A DNA stretch of 64,000 nt from Mucilaginibacter rivuli (GTDB lineage: Bacteria > Bacteroidota > Bacteroidia > Sphingobacteriales > Sphingobacteriaceae): NCBI RefSeq assembly GCF_019391655.1, contig NZ_JAHXPQ010000001.1, positions 124,001 to 188,000 on the forward strand. The letters run 5' to 3'. Numbering within the stretch: the first letter of the stretch is position 1; each line of letters starts with the position of its first letter. A model generated the notes under the pieces. That model had not been told where the DNA came from and did no database searches. It worked only from the letters and a program-made list of their open reading frames with translations. The position numbers and the translations under genes were made by a program. Below are positions 1 to 6,908 of the stretch, in pieces.

Positions 1-132
1 CTGGTAGCCCGTCATGCCGGTATTAAAGCATATTTCGCCGGTAGTAGTTCCAATCTTTCCGGCGGCTTTGCCATAAAAAACGGTGCCATCGGCCAGTAAT
101 AGTATTGCAGGTAATTTGGTGAAATTAGTCAT
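1..132 (-). CDS. carA: Carbamoyl-phosphate synthase small subunit, N-terminal part (runs off the window)
   Basis: The reverse strand from 132 is open to the window edge and gives 44 residues beginning [17 protein letters not shown] and continuing through [18 protein letters not shown]. This is the conserved opening of the CarA glutaminase subunit, which releases ammonia from glutamine for carbamoyl phosphate in arginine and pyrimidine synthesis. The catalytic class I glutamine amidotransferase domain lies outside the window, so activity cannot be judged. The gene is divergent from panB across 243 bp. Identification rests on the short N-terminal signature, but the [18 protein letters not shown] block is very specific. 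Confidence 0.9.
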   Translation of the reverse strand, partial: MTNFTKLPAILLLADGTVFYGKAAGKIGTTTGEICFNTGMTGYQ

Positions 133-235
133 TTGATGAAAATTGCAGGGATTGTAAAAACAGCGGAAATGCAGTTAATTGTCCGCCAAATGTGTTTGAA
201 AAAATGAAGTATGGAACTCCTGTATTCACAAAAGA

Positions 236-243
236 CAAAGGTA
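236..243 (-). promoter_or_regulatory. Candidate -7 box for carA
   Basis: On the reverse strand this reads TACCTTTG, a perfect match to the Bacteroidota -7 consensus TAnnTTTG, and would give a leader of about 100 nt in front of carA. No clear TTG -33 element is seen at the usual spacing, so this is a motif-based prediction only. Confidence 0.4.
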
Positions 244-348
244 GTGATTATTTCGGATATCGGAATTTCGATTTCGAATTTTTTGAATTTTGACTTTGCA
301 CTTATCAATAATTCCGGCATCGGACATCACACATCCAAAATAATGATA

Positions 349-356
349 TAACTTTG
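349..356 (+). promoter_or_regulatory. Candidate -7 box for panB
   Basis: TAACTTTG matches TAnnTTTG and lies 19 nt before the panB start codon. The expected TTG about 19 nt upstream is not evident. The stretch between carA and panB also contains a run of ATTTCG-like repeats around 250-290 with no recognised function. Confidence 0.5.
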
Positions 357-375
357 GCATTCAGAACCAATCATT

Positions 376-1191
376 ATGTCAGTACATAAAGAAGTTAAAA
401 GGATAACCACACACATTTTACAGGAAATGAAACAGCGCGGCGAAAAAATAGCCATGCTGACAGCTTACGATTACTCGATGGCCACCATTGTTGATGCCGC
501 GGGGATTGATGTGATATTGGTTGGCGATTCCGCTTCGAACGTAATGGCGGGCCATGAAACCACGCTGCCCATTACCCTTGATCAGATGATATACCATGCA
601 TCCAGCGTAGTGCGTGCTATTAAAAGGGCCTTGGTAGTTGTTGATCTTCCTTTTGGGTCTTACCAGGGCAACTCTAAGGAGGCTTTGGCATCGGCTATCC
701 GTATCATGAAAGAATCGGGCGCGCATGCGGTTAAAATAGAAGGTGGTTTAGAAATTGCCGAATCGGTAAGCCGCATTTTAACCGCGGGTATCCCGGTAAT
801 GGGGCATTTAGGTTTAACACCACAATCCATTTATAAATTCGGTACCTATACGGTAAGGGCTAAGGAAGAAGCCGAAGCAAGAAAATTGGTTGAAGATGCA
901 TTGAAGCTACAGGAACTGGGCTGTTTTTCTATTGTGTTAGAAAAAATACCGGCAACGCTGGCAAAAAAAGTGAGCGACCAGTTAACTATACCCACCATTG
1001 GTATTGGCGCAGGCCAGCATTGCGATGGACAGGTATTAGTAATACATGATATGCTGGGGCTGAACAAAGGTTTCCGTCCGCGCTTTTTGCGCCAGTATGC
1101 CAGTTTGTACGATGTGATGAACGATGCCATACAAGGCTATATCAGTGATGTGAAAGCTAAGGATTTCCCGAGTGAGAAAGAGCAGTATTAA
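376..1191 (+). CDS. panB: 3-methyl-2-oxobutanoate hydroxymethyltransferase
   Basis: PanB transfers a hydroxymethyl group from 5,10-methylene-THF to alpha-ketoisovalerate, giving ketopantoate, the first committed step of pantothenate and CoA synthesis in the cytoplasm. The 271-residue length is typical. The protein shows the family landmarks [21 protein letters not shown] (metal-binding aspartate at 51) followed by [19 protein letters not shown], and GHLGLTPQS, then [17 protein letters not shown] near the C-terminus. The start at 376 has a -7 box just upstream. The next gene begins 2 nt after the stop, so panB and the pseudouridine synthase are almost certainly co-transcribed. No other pantothenate genes are in view. 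Confidence 0.97.
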   Translation: MSVHKEVKRITTHILQEMKQRGEKIAMLTAYDYSMATIVDAAGIDVILVGDSASNVMAGHETTLPITLDQMIYHASSVVRAIKRALVVVDLPFGSYQGNSKEALASAIRIMKESGAHAVKIEGGLEIAESVSRILTAGIPVMGHLGLTPQSIYKFGTYTVRAKEEAEARKLVEDALKLQELGCFSIVLEKIPATLAKKVSDQLTIPTIGIGAGQHCDGQVLVIHDMLGLNKGFRPRFLRQYASLYDVMNDAIQGYISDVKAKDFPSEKEQY

Positions 1192-1193
1192 TT

Positions 1194-1946
1194 ATGAGTT
1201 CCAACTTCGCTAACAGACCCGAAAACAAAAAGGTTAAATTTGAAAGCCAGCCTGCTTATGATATCACCGATAAGGATATCCTTTACGAGGATAATCACCT
1301 TATCGCGGTAAACAAACGCGCCGGCGATATTGTGCAGGTTGATGATACGGGCGATGAATCATTAGATGAAAAGGTAAAAAAATATATTGCCGCTAAATAC
1401 AACAAACCTAACGGCGCTTTTTTAGGTGTGATACACCGCTTAGACAGGCCGGTGAGCGGCATCATTATGTTTGCTAAAACAAGCAAGGCGCTGGAGCGGA
1501 TGAATGCCCTTTTTAAAGGCCGCGAAGTACATAAAACCTATTTGGCTGTAGTGCGTAACAGGCCAAAGCCGGAGCAAGGCAACCTGGTACATTGGCTGGT
1601 TAAAAACCCGCAAAAAAATGTAACCAAAGCGCACGACAAAGAAGTAAATGGCAGCCTGCGCTCGGAGTTGAACTACAAGCTGATCGGTGAGCTTAACGGC
1701 TATTACTTAATTGAGGTTGACCCGATAACGGGCCGCCCGCACCAGATAAGGGTACAGCTATCTACGTTAGATTGCCCGATAGTTGGCGATAATAAATATG
1801 GTTACCCCCGCGGCAGCCTCAAAAAAAGTATTTGCCTGCACTCAAGGCGCATCCAATTTATCCATCCAATAAAAAAGGAGCCAATAGATATCTACGCTCC
1901 TTTACCTAAAGACGGTTTTTGGGAAAAATTTGAAAGCCTGTTATAA
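1194..1946 (+). CDS. RluA-family RNA pseudouridine synthase
   Basis: This 250-residue protein carries the RluA/RluD catalytic signature HRLDRPVSGIIMFAKTS, with the catalytic aspartate at residue 84, and the downstream GRPHQIRVQLS motif with CPIVGD.KYG. It should isomerise specific uridines in rRNA or tRNA. There is no N-terminal S4 domain; the protein starts directly with a short lysine-rich tail followed by ILYEDNHLIAVNKRAG, which resembles the short RluA/RluC-like forms. Substrate position cannot be deduced. It follows panB by 2 nt and converges on the acidic small gene, whose end lies 4 nt away. Confidence 0.93.
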   Translation: MSSNFANRPENKKVKFESQPAYDITDKDILYEDNHLIAVNKRAGDIVQVDDTGDESLDEKVKKYIAAKYNKPNGAFLGVIHRLDRPVSGIIMFAKTSKALERMNALFKGREVHKTYLAVVRNRPKPEQGNLVHWLVKNPQKNVTKAHDKEVNGSLRSELNYKLIGELNGYYLIEVDPITGRPHQIRVQLSTLDCPIVGDNKYGYPRGSLKKSICLHSRRIQFIHPIKKEPIDIYAPLPKDGFWEKFESLL

Positions 1947-1950
1947 GCGC

Positions 1951-2184
1951 TTACAAATCGTCAAAATCGTCGTCGTCGTCATCGTCTATATCAAAGTCGA
2001 TGTCTTTATCAATTTTTAACAATTCGGCATCGTTGGCGTCTTCGTCCAGATCGTCATCATCAAAATCGATCTCATCTTCTTCGTTATCGTCATCATCATC
2101 TTCATCATCAGGGCCAATATTCATTGGCAGATCATGTAGCATAACAATTGCTTCTTCAGTGTTTTCGGTGGTGTAGAATGACAT
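1951..2184 (-). CDS. Very acidic small protein, function unknown
   Basis: A 77-residue protein with an ordinary N-terminal third (MSFYTTENTEEAIVMLHDLP) followed by a tail made almost entirely of aspartate and glutamate interrupted by isoleucine, phenylalanine and leucine (DDEDDDDD, DFDDDDLDED, DIDDDDDDDFDDL). No signal peptide, membrane segment or zinc motif is visible. Such tails occur in nucleic-acid mimics, chaperone-like partners and calcium-binding proteins, but nothing here selects one. It is the last gene of a reverse-strand set after the YiaK-type dehydrogenase and GH8 genes. The DNA is a run of CGT/CAT triplets, so slippage could vary its length. The conserved-looking N-terminus makes it more likely real than a chance frame. 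Confidence 0.6.
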   Translation of the reverse strand: MSFYTTENTEEAIVMLHDLPMNIGPDDEDDDDDNEEDEIDFDDDDLDEDANDAELLKIDKDIDFDIDDDDDDDFDDL

Positions 2185-2259
2185 GGGGTATGTGCTTTAT
2201 TTCAAGTTTGAATTTCGTGCTAAAAATATCTCTTTAACTTAAATCTGCAAAAAAAAGTA

Positions 2260-3486
2260 TCATTTAGGTGGCCAATAATTACCCGACAGTATGATCATGT
2301 TCAACATCTTTATGCTATTATCGTAGTAATCAAAGTCATCTAACGTAAAGTTAACTATATAATCCCATAATTTATTTAACCAAACCTGGTTTTTTGCATC
2401 AACCATTGCAGCAACGGCAAAAGGTGCTATAAAGCTCATGGCTTCAAAATAATGACCCTTAATGTCATTCCCCGCAAGGGTGTAGCCTGCCGAAATATTG
2501 TCGGGGTCATCCCTGGTAGTGCCACGCAACCAGGTGTTTACACGGTCGGTAAAAGCTTTTGCATGCATATCGCCATACATTAAATAGTCGGTAGCAAGCC
2601 GCCATGGTACACGGCAGGCGTTATAACTGTAAGCGCCATCGTAAACCGATTCTAAAAATTTTGGCCCGGCAGGTTTAGGCTTTTTATTTACGTTCCGGAT
2701 AAAATCGGGTACCAAACCCGCATCGGGGCTGTACTTATCCTGCATCAGTTTAAACAGTTTATAGTTGTTGATGATGGTCTTGTTCCACCTCAGGTCGCCT
2801 GTTGCTAAACTGAATGCCTTAAAATTGGCGGGCATAAAATCGGATGCGCGGGTATCAAAATAATCTTTGCTATCGTACTCAACAGCATTGCTTAGCAGTG
2901 GCGCAAAGGTTTTAGGGTTAATTTCCTGCTTCATTATGGCGTTTATCATGGCCAGGGCCTCGGCGCGGTAGTTTATTTCGCCGGTGCTGCCCCATTGCTT
3001 ATCAGCCAGTAAAAGCGAGTAGGCAATATCCATATCACCATCGGTAGCGCTGCTGCCATCAATATCTTTACAATTACTGTTTTGCGCCCAGGCCATCAGG
3101 CGTGGGGCGCGCTTGCTGGGGTGGGCTTTATAGTAACGGTATAAACCATCGTAAGTGGTTTTTGCGGTTTTATCAAAGCCGGCCATCAGGGCAACTATCA
3201 CCATGCCGTAACCCTGCCCTTCGGATACGCATTGCTTATTGCCCTTTTTTTCGAACCAAACATATAGCTGGCCCGGTTTGCAATTGGTATGGATATAACG
3301 CGCCTTCCAGAGGATGTAGAACGACTCCACACTTTTATCCAGTTTGCGCTGTTTGACATGGTTCGGCAAAATACTGCCCGGAGTATAGCGTGCATGCTGC
3401 GGGAAAGGCAAGGCTGGTTTTTGCGCCTTAACGCTGATAAATAACAGGCATAATATGGTAAATAGCAGGTATTGTAAAAATCTCAT
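2260..3486 (-). CDS. Secreted glycoside hydrolase family 8 enzyme
   Basis: The 408-residue product begins with a signal peptide ending near residue 21 (ISVKAQ). It then shows the GH8 landmarks: SEGQGYGM with the probable general-acid glutamate at residue 89, MAWAQN, and SSATDGDMDIAYSLLLAD with aspartates at 149, 151 and 153 in the region of the catalytic base. GH8 members cleave beta-1,4 links in cellulose, chitosan, xylan or lichenan by inversion, and also include the BcsZ cellulase of cellulose synthesis. The substrate cannot be assigned from sequence alone. The length matches the family. It lies 35 nt after the YiaK-type dehydrogenase on the same strand, so the two may be co-transcribed. 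Confidence 0.92.
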   Translation of the reverse strand: MRFLQYLLFTILCLLFISVKAQKPALPFPQHARYTPGSILPNHVKQRKLDKSVESFYILWKARYIHTNCKPGQLYVWFEKKGNKQCVSEGQGYGMVIVALMAGFDKTAKTTYDGLYRYYKAHPSKRAPRLMAWAQNSNCKDIDGSSATDGDMDIAYSLLLADKQWGSTGEINYRAEALAMINAIMKQEINPKTFAPLLSNAVEYDSKDYFDTRASDFMPANFKAFSLATGDLRWNKTIINNYKLFKLMQDKYSPDAGLVPDFIRNVNKKPKPAGPKFLESVYDGAYSYNACRVPWRLATDYLMYGDMHAKAFTDRVNTWLRGTTRDDPDNISAGYTLAGNDIKGHYFEAMSFIAPFAVAAMVDAKNQVWLNKLWDYIVNFTLDDFDYYDNSIKMLNMIILSGNYWPPK

Positions 3487-3521
3487 AAACTAAATAACAG
3501 CAATATAGTTTGTTGGTTTTA

Positions 3522-4514
3522 TTACAAACTTAAAACCTTGTTCCATATTGCCTCGTTCACGGGGATGCCTTCGCGGGTATTGCGTTCGCGGGTTTTTAGG
3601 GCGTTTTCGCCGGGGTACGCCACAACGCCGCCCTCCTTTTCGGGATTACTGGTTTTAGCGTAGCTTATGATTTGTTGTGTTATTTGCTCGGTCAATGCGG
3701 CATCGGGCTGATGAATGCAGATAAACACCTGCGATACGCCTGATTCCTTCCCGCTATCGGTAATTTTTTCGGTTGAGTTGCCTTGCGACAGGATGGTGCA
3801 AAGCAGATCGAGCATCAGGCTTAAGCCTGAGCCTTTCCAGAACCCTGCAGGCAGCATTCTTTTTGATTGGATAATAGCCGCGGCATCGGTACTCAGGTTG
3901 CCCTCCTCATCATACCCTCCCGGCAAGGGTAAAGGCTCGTTATTATTTGCCTTGTGCGATTGGAGCTTGCCATATGCAAATTGCGACATGGCCATATCCA
4001 GCACCACATGTCCGCCTTGTTTGGGTACAGCTATAACTAAAGGGTTGTTACCCAGCCGCGGATCGATGCCACCCCATGGCGGCATATTGGCAATGGTATT
4101 GGTAAAACAGATGGCTATGCAGCCCGCATTGGCAGCCTGCCAGCCATAAGTGCCGCCCCGCATCCAGTGGTTGGTGTTACGGACGGCTACGCAGCCAATG
4201 CCGTTTTGCTTTGCCAAAGCTATGGCCCTATCCATACAAAAAGTCGCGTTTAAAACGCCGGGTGCCAGGTTACCATCCCACTGCTCAATTTGGCCGAGGG
4301 TATTGAATAAAGTCGGCTCCGCATCGGGTTGTACCAGGCCATCCTGAACGTATTCAATAAAGCCGGGGAAGCGGTTGATGCCGTGGGTGTAAATGCCATC
4401 GCGGCTGTTTTCGGCAAATATGGTAGCGCATTGTTCGGCCTTGGCGGGGCTGAAGTTGTATTTTACGAGTACGCGGAGGAACTCGGCTTTTAATTGATGG
4501 AATGGTATTTTCAT
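3522..4514 (-). CDS. YiaK/DlgD-type 3-dehydro-L-gulonate 2-dehydrogenase, malate/L-lactate dehydrogenase-like family
   Basis: The 330-residue protein matches the Ldh2 family, and its blocks closely resemble E. coli YiaK: SRDGIYTHGINRFPGFIEYVQDG, QWDGNLAPG, RNTNHWMRGGTYGWQ, TNTIANMPPWGG, KGSGLSLMLDLL. YiaK reduces 2,3-diketo-L-gulonate using NADH. The conserved histidine in the NHW motif fits the proposed catalytic residue. The gene heads a reverse-strand group with a GH8 glycosidase and an acidic small protein. No other ulosonate or ascorbate genes are nearby, so the physiological substrate may be another 2-keto sugar acid. TAATTTCG upstream on the reverse strand is a possible -7 box. Confidence 0.88.
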   Translation of the reverse strand: MKIPFHQLKAEFLRVLVKYNFSPAKAEQCATIFAENSRDGIYTHGINRFPGFIEYVQDGLVQPDAEPTLFNTLGQIEQWDGNLAPGVLNATFCMDRAIALAKQNGIGCVAVRNTNHWMRGGTYGWQAANAGCIAICFTNTIANMPPWGGIDPRLGNNPLVIAVPKQGGHVVLDMAMSQFAYGKLQSHKANNNEPLPLPGGYDEEGNLSTDAAAIIQSKRMLPAGFWKGSGLSLMLDLLCTILSQGNSTEKITDSGKESGVSQVFICIHQPDAALTEQITQQIISYAKTSNPEKEGGVVAYPGENALKTRERNTREGIPVNEAIWNKVLSL

Positions 4515-4575
4515 GATGGTGGACTTATTGGTTTCGAAATTAAGGAAAGTTTATGTTGCTTTTTTATGTCATTTA

Positions 4576-4659
4576 AAGCCTGTGGTCGGTGTTGTCACCG
4601 TACCACAACGGAACGGCTACGATAAGCATCATCGGGTCGCTCATAGCCGCGACAGGCTT
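4576..4659. repeat. Structured intergenic element with closing inverted repeat and internal bulged hairpin
   Basis: AAGCCTGT at 4576-4583 pairs with ACAGGCTT at 4652-4659. Inside it, 4582-4606 folds into a 10-bp stem with one bulged base and a TTGT loop: GTGGTCGGTG against CACCG-T-ACCAC. A second copy of the hairpin lies at 48754-48778, with a compensatory pair change. Function unknown. Confidence 0.7.
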
Positions 4660-4660
4660 A

Positions 4661-4684
4661 GTTACTTTGGAGCCCCAAAGTAAC
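4661..4684. repeat. Perfect 10-bp hairpin with 4-nt loop
   Basis: GTTACTTTGG and CCAAAGTAAC flank AGCC. No T-run follows, so it is not a typical intrinsic terminator. It directly follows the previous structured element and probably belongs to the same repeat. Confidence 0.6.
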
Positions 4685-4932
4685 CAAAGGGCTTGTCAGT
4701 AAAAAGGCTTCTTTTCCGCACAGGCCCCGCCCTGCCTTCGCTTAAGCTACGGCGGGCAAGCGCACAAATCTGCGAAAACCTGGGCTGCAACTTTTTGCCC
4801 CCGCTTTGCGCGCTCCTGGCCTTGCTTCTGCAAAAATTGCTATGCCCTGCCAACGCTCATGGCCACCATTGTTTTCTCCGCTTTTGCCCGAAGCTGCTTT
4901 ACTGACGGGGGAAGAAGCAATTTGTTTTTTCG

Positions 4933-4957
4933 CGTCATTGCGGGGGACGAAGCAATC
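4933..4957. repeat. Solo arm of an inverted-repeat element
   Basis: CGTCATTGCGGGGGACGAAG followed by CAATC matches the left arm at 56488-56512 at 22 of 25 positions. No partner arm was found nearby, so this appears to be a half element. Confidence 0.6.
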
Positions 4958-5071
4958 TCTGCGCGATAGGTGGGCTTAAAGCAGGGTGTGAGCATTTATT
5001 GCTGGCTATTGCACACGCGACACGCGTGCGCCAGCCACGGTGGTCCGCTTGTTTACCTGCTTGGCGTTTGA

Positions 5072-5203
5072 CTCACCCCGGCGTTGCTTCGCCGCCGACC
5101 CTCTCTTCGCCTGCGGCGGAAAGAGGGTAAAAAAATAATGGGGTTCACCCTCTTTCCCGCTTGTGGGAGAGAGGGTCAAACAGCGAAGCGCATTTGGGGT
5201 GAG
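5072..5203. repeat. 132-bp imperfect inverted-repeat element
   Basis: The left arm at 5072-5128 begins CTCACCCCGGCGTTGC and ends GGAAAGAGGGT. The right arm at 5147-5203 is a diverged reverse complement, beginning ACCCTCTTTCCCGC and ending TTTGGGGTGAG. The left-arm sequence recurs almost unchanged at 6433-6483 and 6585-6635. This is a dispersed palindromic element of MITE or REP type with no coding capacity. Confidence 0.75.
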
Positions 5204-5394
5204 TAAAACGCGCGCAAGGCTTACAAGGGCGGATGAGTTAGTTTGTTTGTAATAAAATAAACTTGCGAATAACCCATAAAATAACGATATTTGTATTTTA
5301 ATTATTTCAAAAGTAATAATTATCGCCATTTGGATAAGCGCCTGCTTATCGGCGGTAAGCAACCAAACCATTAACCAAACAAACCCCAAAGCCA

Positions 5395-6486
5395 ATGGAC
5401 CAGTTTTTGAACCTCAGCCGCAAGCAGGCATTATTTTGTGAAGAGTATTTTAAGGATTTTAACGCGACTAAGGCCGCGCTGCGGGCGGGATATTCGGCAG
5501 CGACGGCGCTGAATGGGTATTTGATGACCTTGCCAAAAATCAGGTGCCACCTGCAGCAGCGGGGTGCCGAGGCGGCTGAGCGGGCGCAGGTAACGCAGCA
5601 AATGCTGCTGGCTGAACTGAAGACGGTGGGCTTTGCACGGATGAGTAATTTTTTTGGCGCGGATGGTAAACCCAAACCGATGCATGAGGTGGACGAGGAT
5701 ACAAAGGCGGCCTTGCTGAATTATACGGTGACGGAGGATAAGCAGGGCGCGACAACAATTAAGATCAGGATGAATAATAAGCTGTCGGCGCTGGATAAGA
5801 TAGCAAAGCATATTAAATTTTACGAGGGGCAGAACATAGAGCAGGCGGCTATGTATTGGGTGGTGAGTGGACAAACCCTGGATGAGCAGGACCGTTACGA
5901 TGATGATAGCTTTGCGAAGAAAGAAACGGAACAAGAGCTGGAGATAGCTAAGCGGATAACAAGGGCTGTGGCGGCTGCCGAGAAACGGATAAAGGCGGAG
6001 TTCGCGCTGAAACTGAAGCAGGTGAAAAAGGAGGCGAAGGAGAAATTGAAAAATACCCAAGAATACCCAAGGGTTGGTGTTGAGAATCAAGAGTCGAGAA
6101 TCAAGAGGCAAGACGAGGGAGGACAGAATCAAGAGTCGAGAATCAAGAGGCAAGACGACGAGAGCCGGATGCCTGAGGGTGGAAGTCAGCAATCTGTGGA
6201 GCAGGGTGAGGAGCAAGGACAAGTTGTAGCGGCAGAAAGAAAGGTGTTTGGGGACAGGGAGGGGCAGTATACGGCTGAGGGGTACCTGATTAAACATGAT
6301 AACCCGGACAGGGATAAGAGTTGCCCGTATTATAGTCCGTACACGGGTTTGTATATTGAGAAAAGGATGGGCAGCATGATGGTTAAAAGTTATTTGCCGG
6401 TAAAGCGGTGGTCGAGGAAGGAGGAAACTCAGCCCGGCGTTGCTTCGCCGCCGACCCTCTCTTCGCCTGCGGCGGAAAGAGGGTGA
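5395..6486 (+). CDS. Orphan terminase-small-subunit-like protein with repeat-derived C-terminus
   Basis: The N-terminal half of this 363-residue protein resembles the Terminase_2 family: LSRKQALFCEEYFKDFNATKAALRAGYS, a KIRCHLQQ stretch and a helical DNA-binding region to about residue 145. In phages such proteins recognise packaging sites. Here there is no large terminase, portal or capsid gene, so it is an orphan. Residues about 185-230 form a charged coiled-coil-like segment. Two copies of a 14-residue unit (NQESRIKRQDEGGQ) follow from a 42-bp DNA repeat. Residues 320-345 hold a conserved-looking YSPYTGLYIEKRMG patch. The last 15 or so residues are translated from a copy of the 5072 repeat, which also supplies the stop. 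The coding DNA is richer in G than its neighbours. A domesticated or decaying phage gene is likely. Confidence 0.65.
   Translation: MDQFLNLSRKQALFCEEYFKDFNATKAALRAGYSAATALNGYLMTLPKIRCHLQQRGAEAAERAQVTQQMLLAELKTVGFARMSNFFGADGKPKPMHEVDEDTKAALLNYTVTEDKQGATTIKIRMNNKLSALDKIAKHIKFYEGQNIEQAAMYWVVSGQTLDEQDRYDDDSFAKKETEQELEIAKRITRAVAAAEKRIKAEFALKLKQVKKEAKEKLKNTQEYPRVGVENQESRIKRQDEGGQNQESRIKRQDDESRMPEGGSQQSVEQGEEQGQVVAAERKVFGDREGQYTAEGYLIKHDNPDRDKSCPYYSPYTGLYIEKRMGSMMVKSYLPVKRWSRKEETQPGVASPPTLSSPAAERG
6084..6158 (+). repeat. 42-bp direct repeat inside the terminase-like gene
   Basis: The sequence beginning GAATCAAGAGTCGAGAATCA occurs at 6084 and again at 6126, a spacing of 42 bp (14 codons). It is in frame and duplicates the peptide NQESRIKRQDE. 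Confidence 0.8.
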
Positions 6487-6731
6487 AGAAAATTTAAACA
6501 GACTTTGAAACGGAAACGCCGCTTTGTGACCTGTCGCTTTCCGCAGGGTCCCCGTTGGGAGACCCTGCGGGGACTTAAACTCACCCCGGCGTTGCTTCGC
6601 CGCCGACCCTCTCTTCGCCTGCGGCGGAAAGAGGATGAAGAAAATTTAAACGGACTTTGAAACGGAAACGCCGCTTTGTGACCTGTCGCTTTCCGCAGGG
6701 TCCCCGTTGGGAGACCCTGCGGGGACTTAAA
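6433..6731 (+). repeat. 152-bp near-identical tandem duplication
   Basis: Unit A (6433-6579) and unit B (6585-6731) align with a constant offset of 152 bp and only about two differences over the aligned span. Each unit starts with the 5072-type repeat arm, continues through AATTTAAAC and CGGAAACGCCGC, and ends with a GC-rich hairpin (GCAGGGTCCCCGTTGGGAGA followed by CCCTGC). Unit A provides the 3' end of the terminase-like gene. The near identity implies a recent duplication. Confidence 0.85.
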
Positions 6732-6908
6732 AGACGAAGTTTTTATGATTGGGTCATTAAGTCATTGGTCATTGTGGCATTTGCGCACCGGCACATTCAA
6801 AAATCATTCGCACATCGGCACATTTGCACACTTGCACATTGGCGAGGCCCACATCGGCACACTCGCACATTAGCGAAGCATCAAACCCATTTCACTACAT
6901 TTGCCCAC
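6487..6908. other. Gene-free stretch: tandem repeat plus GCACAT-rich leader region
   Basis: After the terminase-like stop the region contains most of the 152-bp tandem duplication, then at about 6778-6870 a degenerate array of GCACAT/GCACAC words at roughly 8-18 bp spacing, ending in the promoter of the Smr gene. No gene seen. Confidence 0.7.
6896..6903 (+). promoter_or_regulatory. -7 box of the Smr-domain gene, 5 nt before ATG
   Basis: TACATTTG matches TAnnTTTG and ends 5 nt before the ATG at 6909. It supports this start over upstream in-frame codons that lie in repeat DNA and predicts a leaderless mRNA. Confidence 0.6.

Larger units (their letters stand above)
4515..5394. other. 880-bp gene-free region packed with intergenic repeats
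   Basis: No credible gene was found. The region holds a bulged hairpin element (4576-4659), a perfect 10-bp hairpin (4661-4684), a solo arm of an inverted-repeat element (4933-4957) and a 132-bp inverted-repeat element (5072-5203). Two short open frames around 4662-4905 lie on opposite strands over the same repeat-like DNA, lack an upstream promoter or ribosome-binding context and read as low-complexity cysteine/leucine or serine/arginine sequence, so I do not call them. Confidence 0.75.

Noticed and set aside
4662..4905. Two short opposite-strand open frames (63 and 70 codons)
   Set aside because: They lie over repeat-like DNA, have no promoter or ribosome-binding context, and their predicted proteins are low in complexity and resemble no family.
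5431..6297. Long reverse-strand open frame (288 codons) opposite the terminase-like gene
   Set aside because: It is a shadow of the G-rich forward gene, with leucine/arginine-rich sequence and no recognisable domain.
5395..6486. Prophage remnant
   Set aside because: Only a terminase-like small subunit is present; no integrase, portal, capsid, tail or lysis gene and no attachment-site pair were found.
5072..6731. CRISPR array
   Set aside because: The repeats are palindromic elements and a two-unit tandem duplication, not regularly spaced short repeats with unique spacers, and there are no cas genes.
6657..6908. N-terminal extension of the Smr-domain protein by 84 codons
   Set aside because: The extension is read from the tandem repeat and GCACAT array, and a consensus -7 box lies 5 nt before the ATG at 6909.
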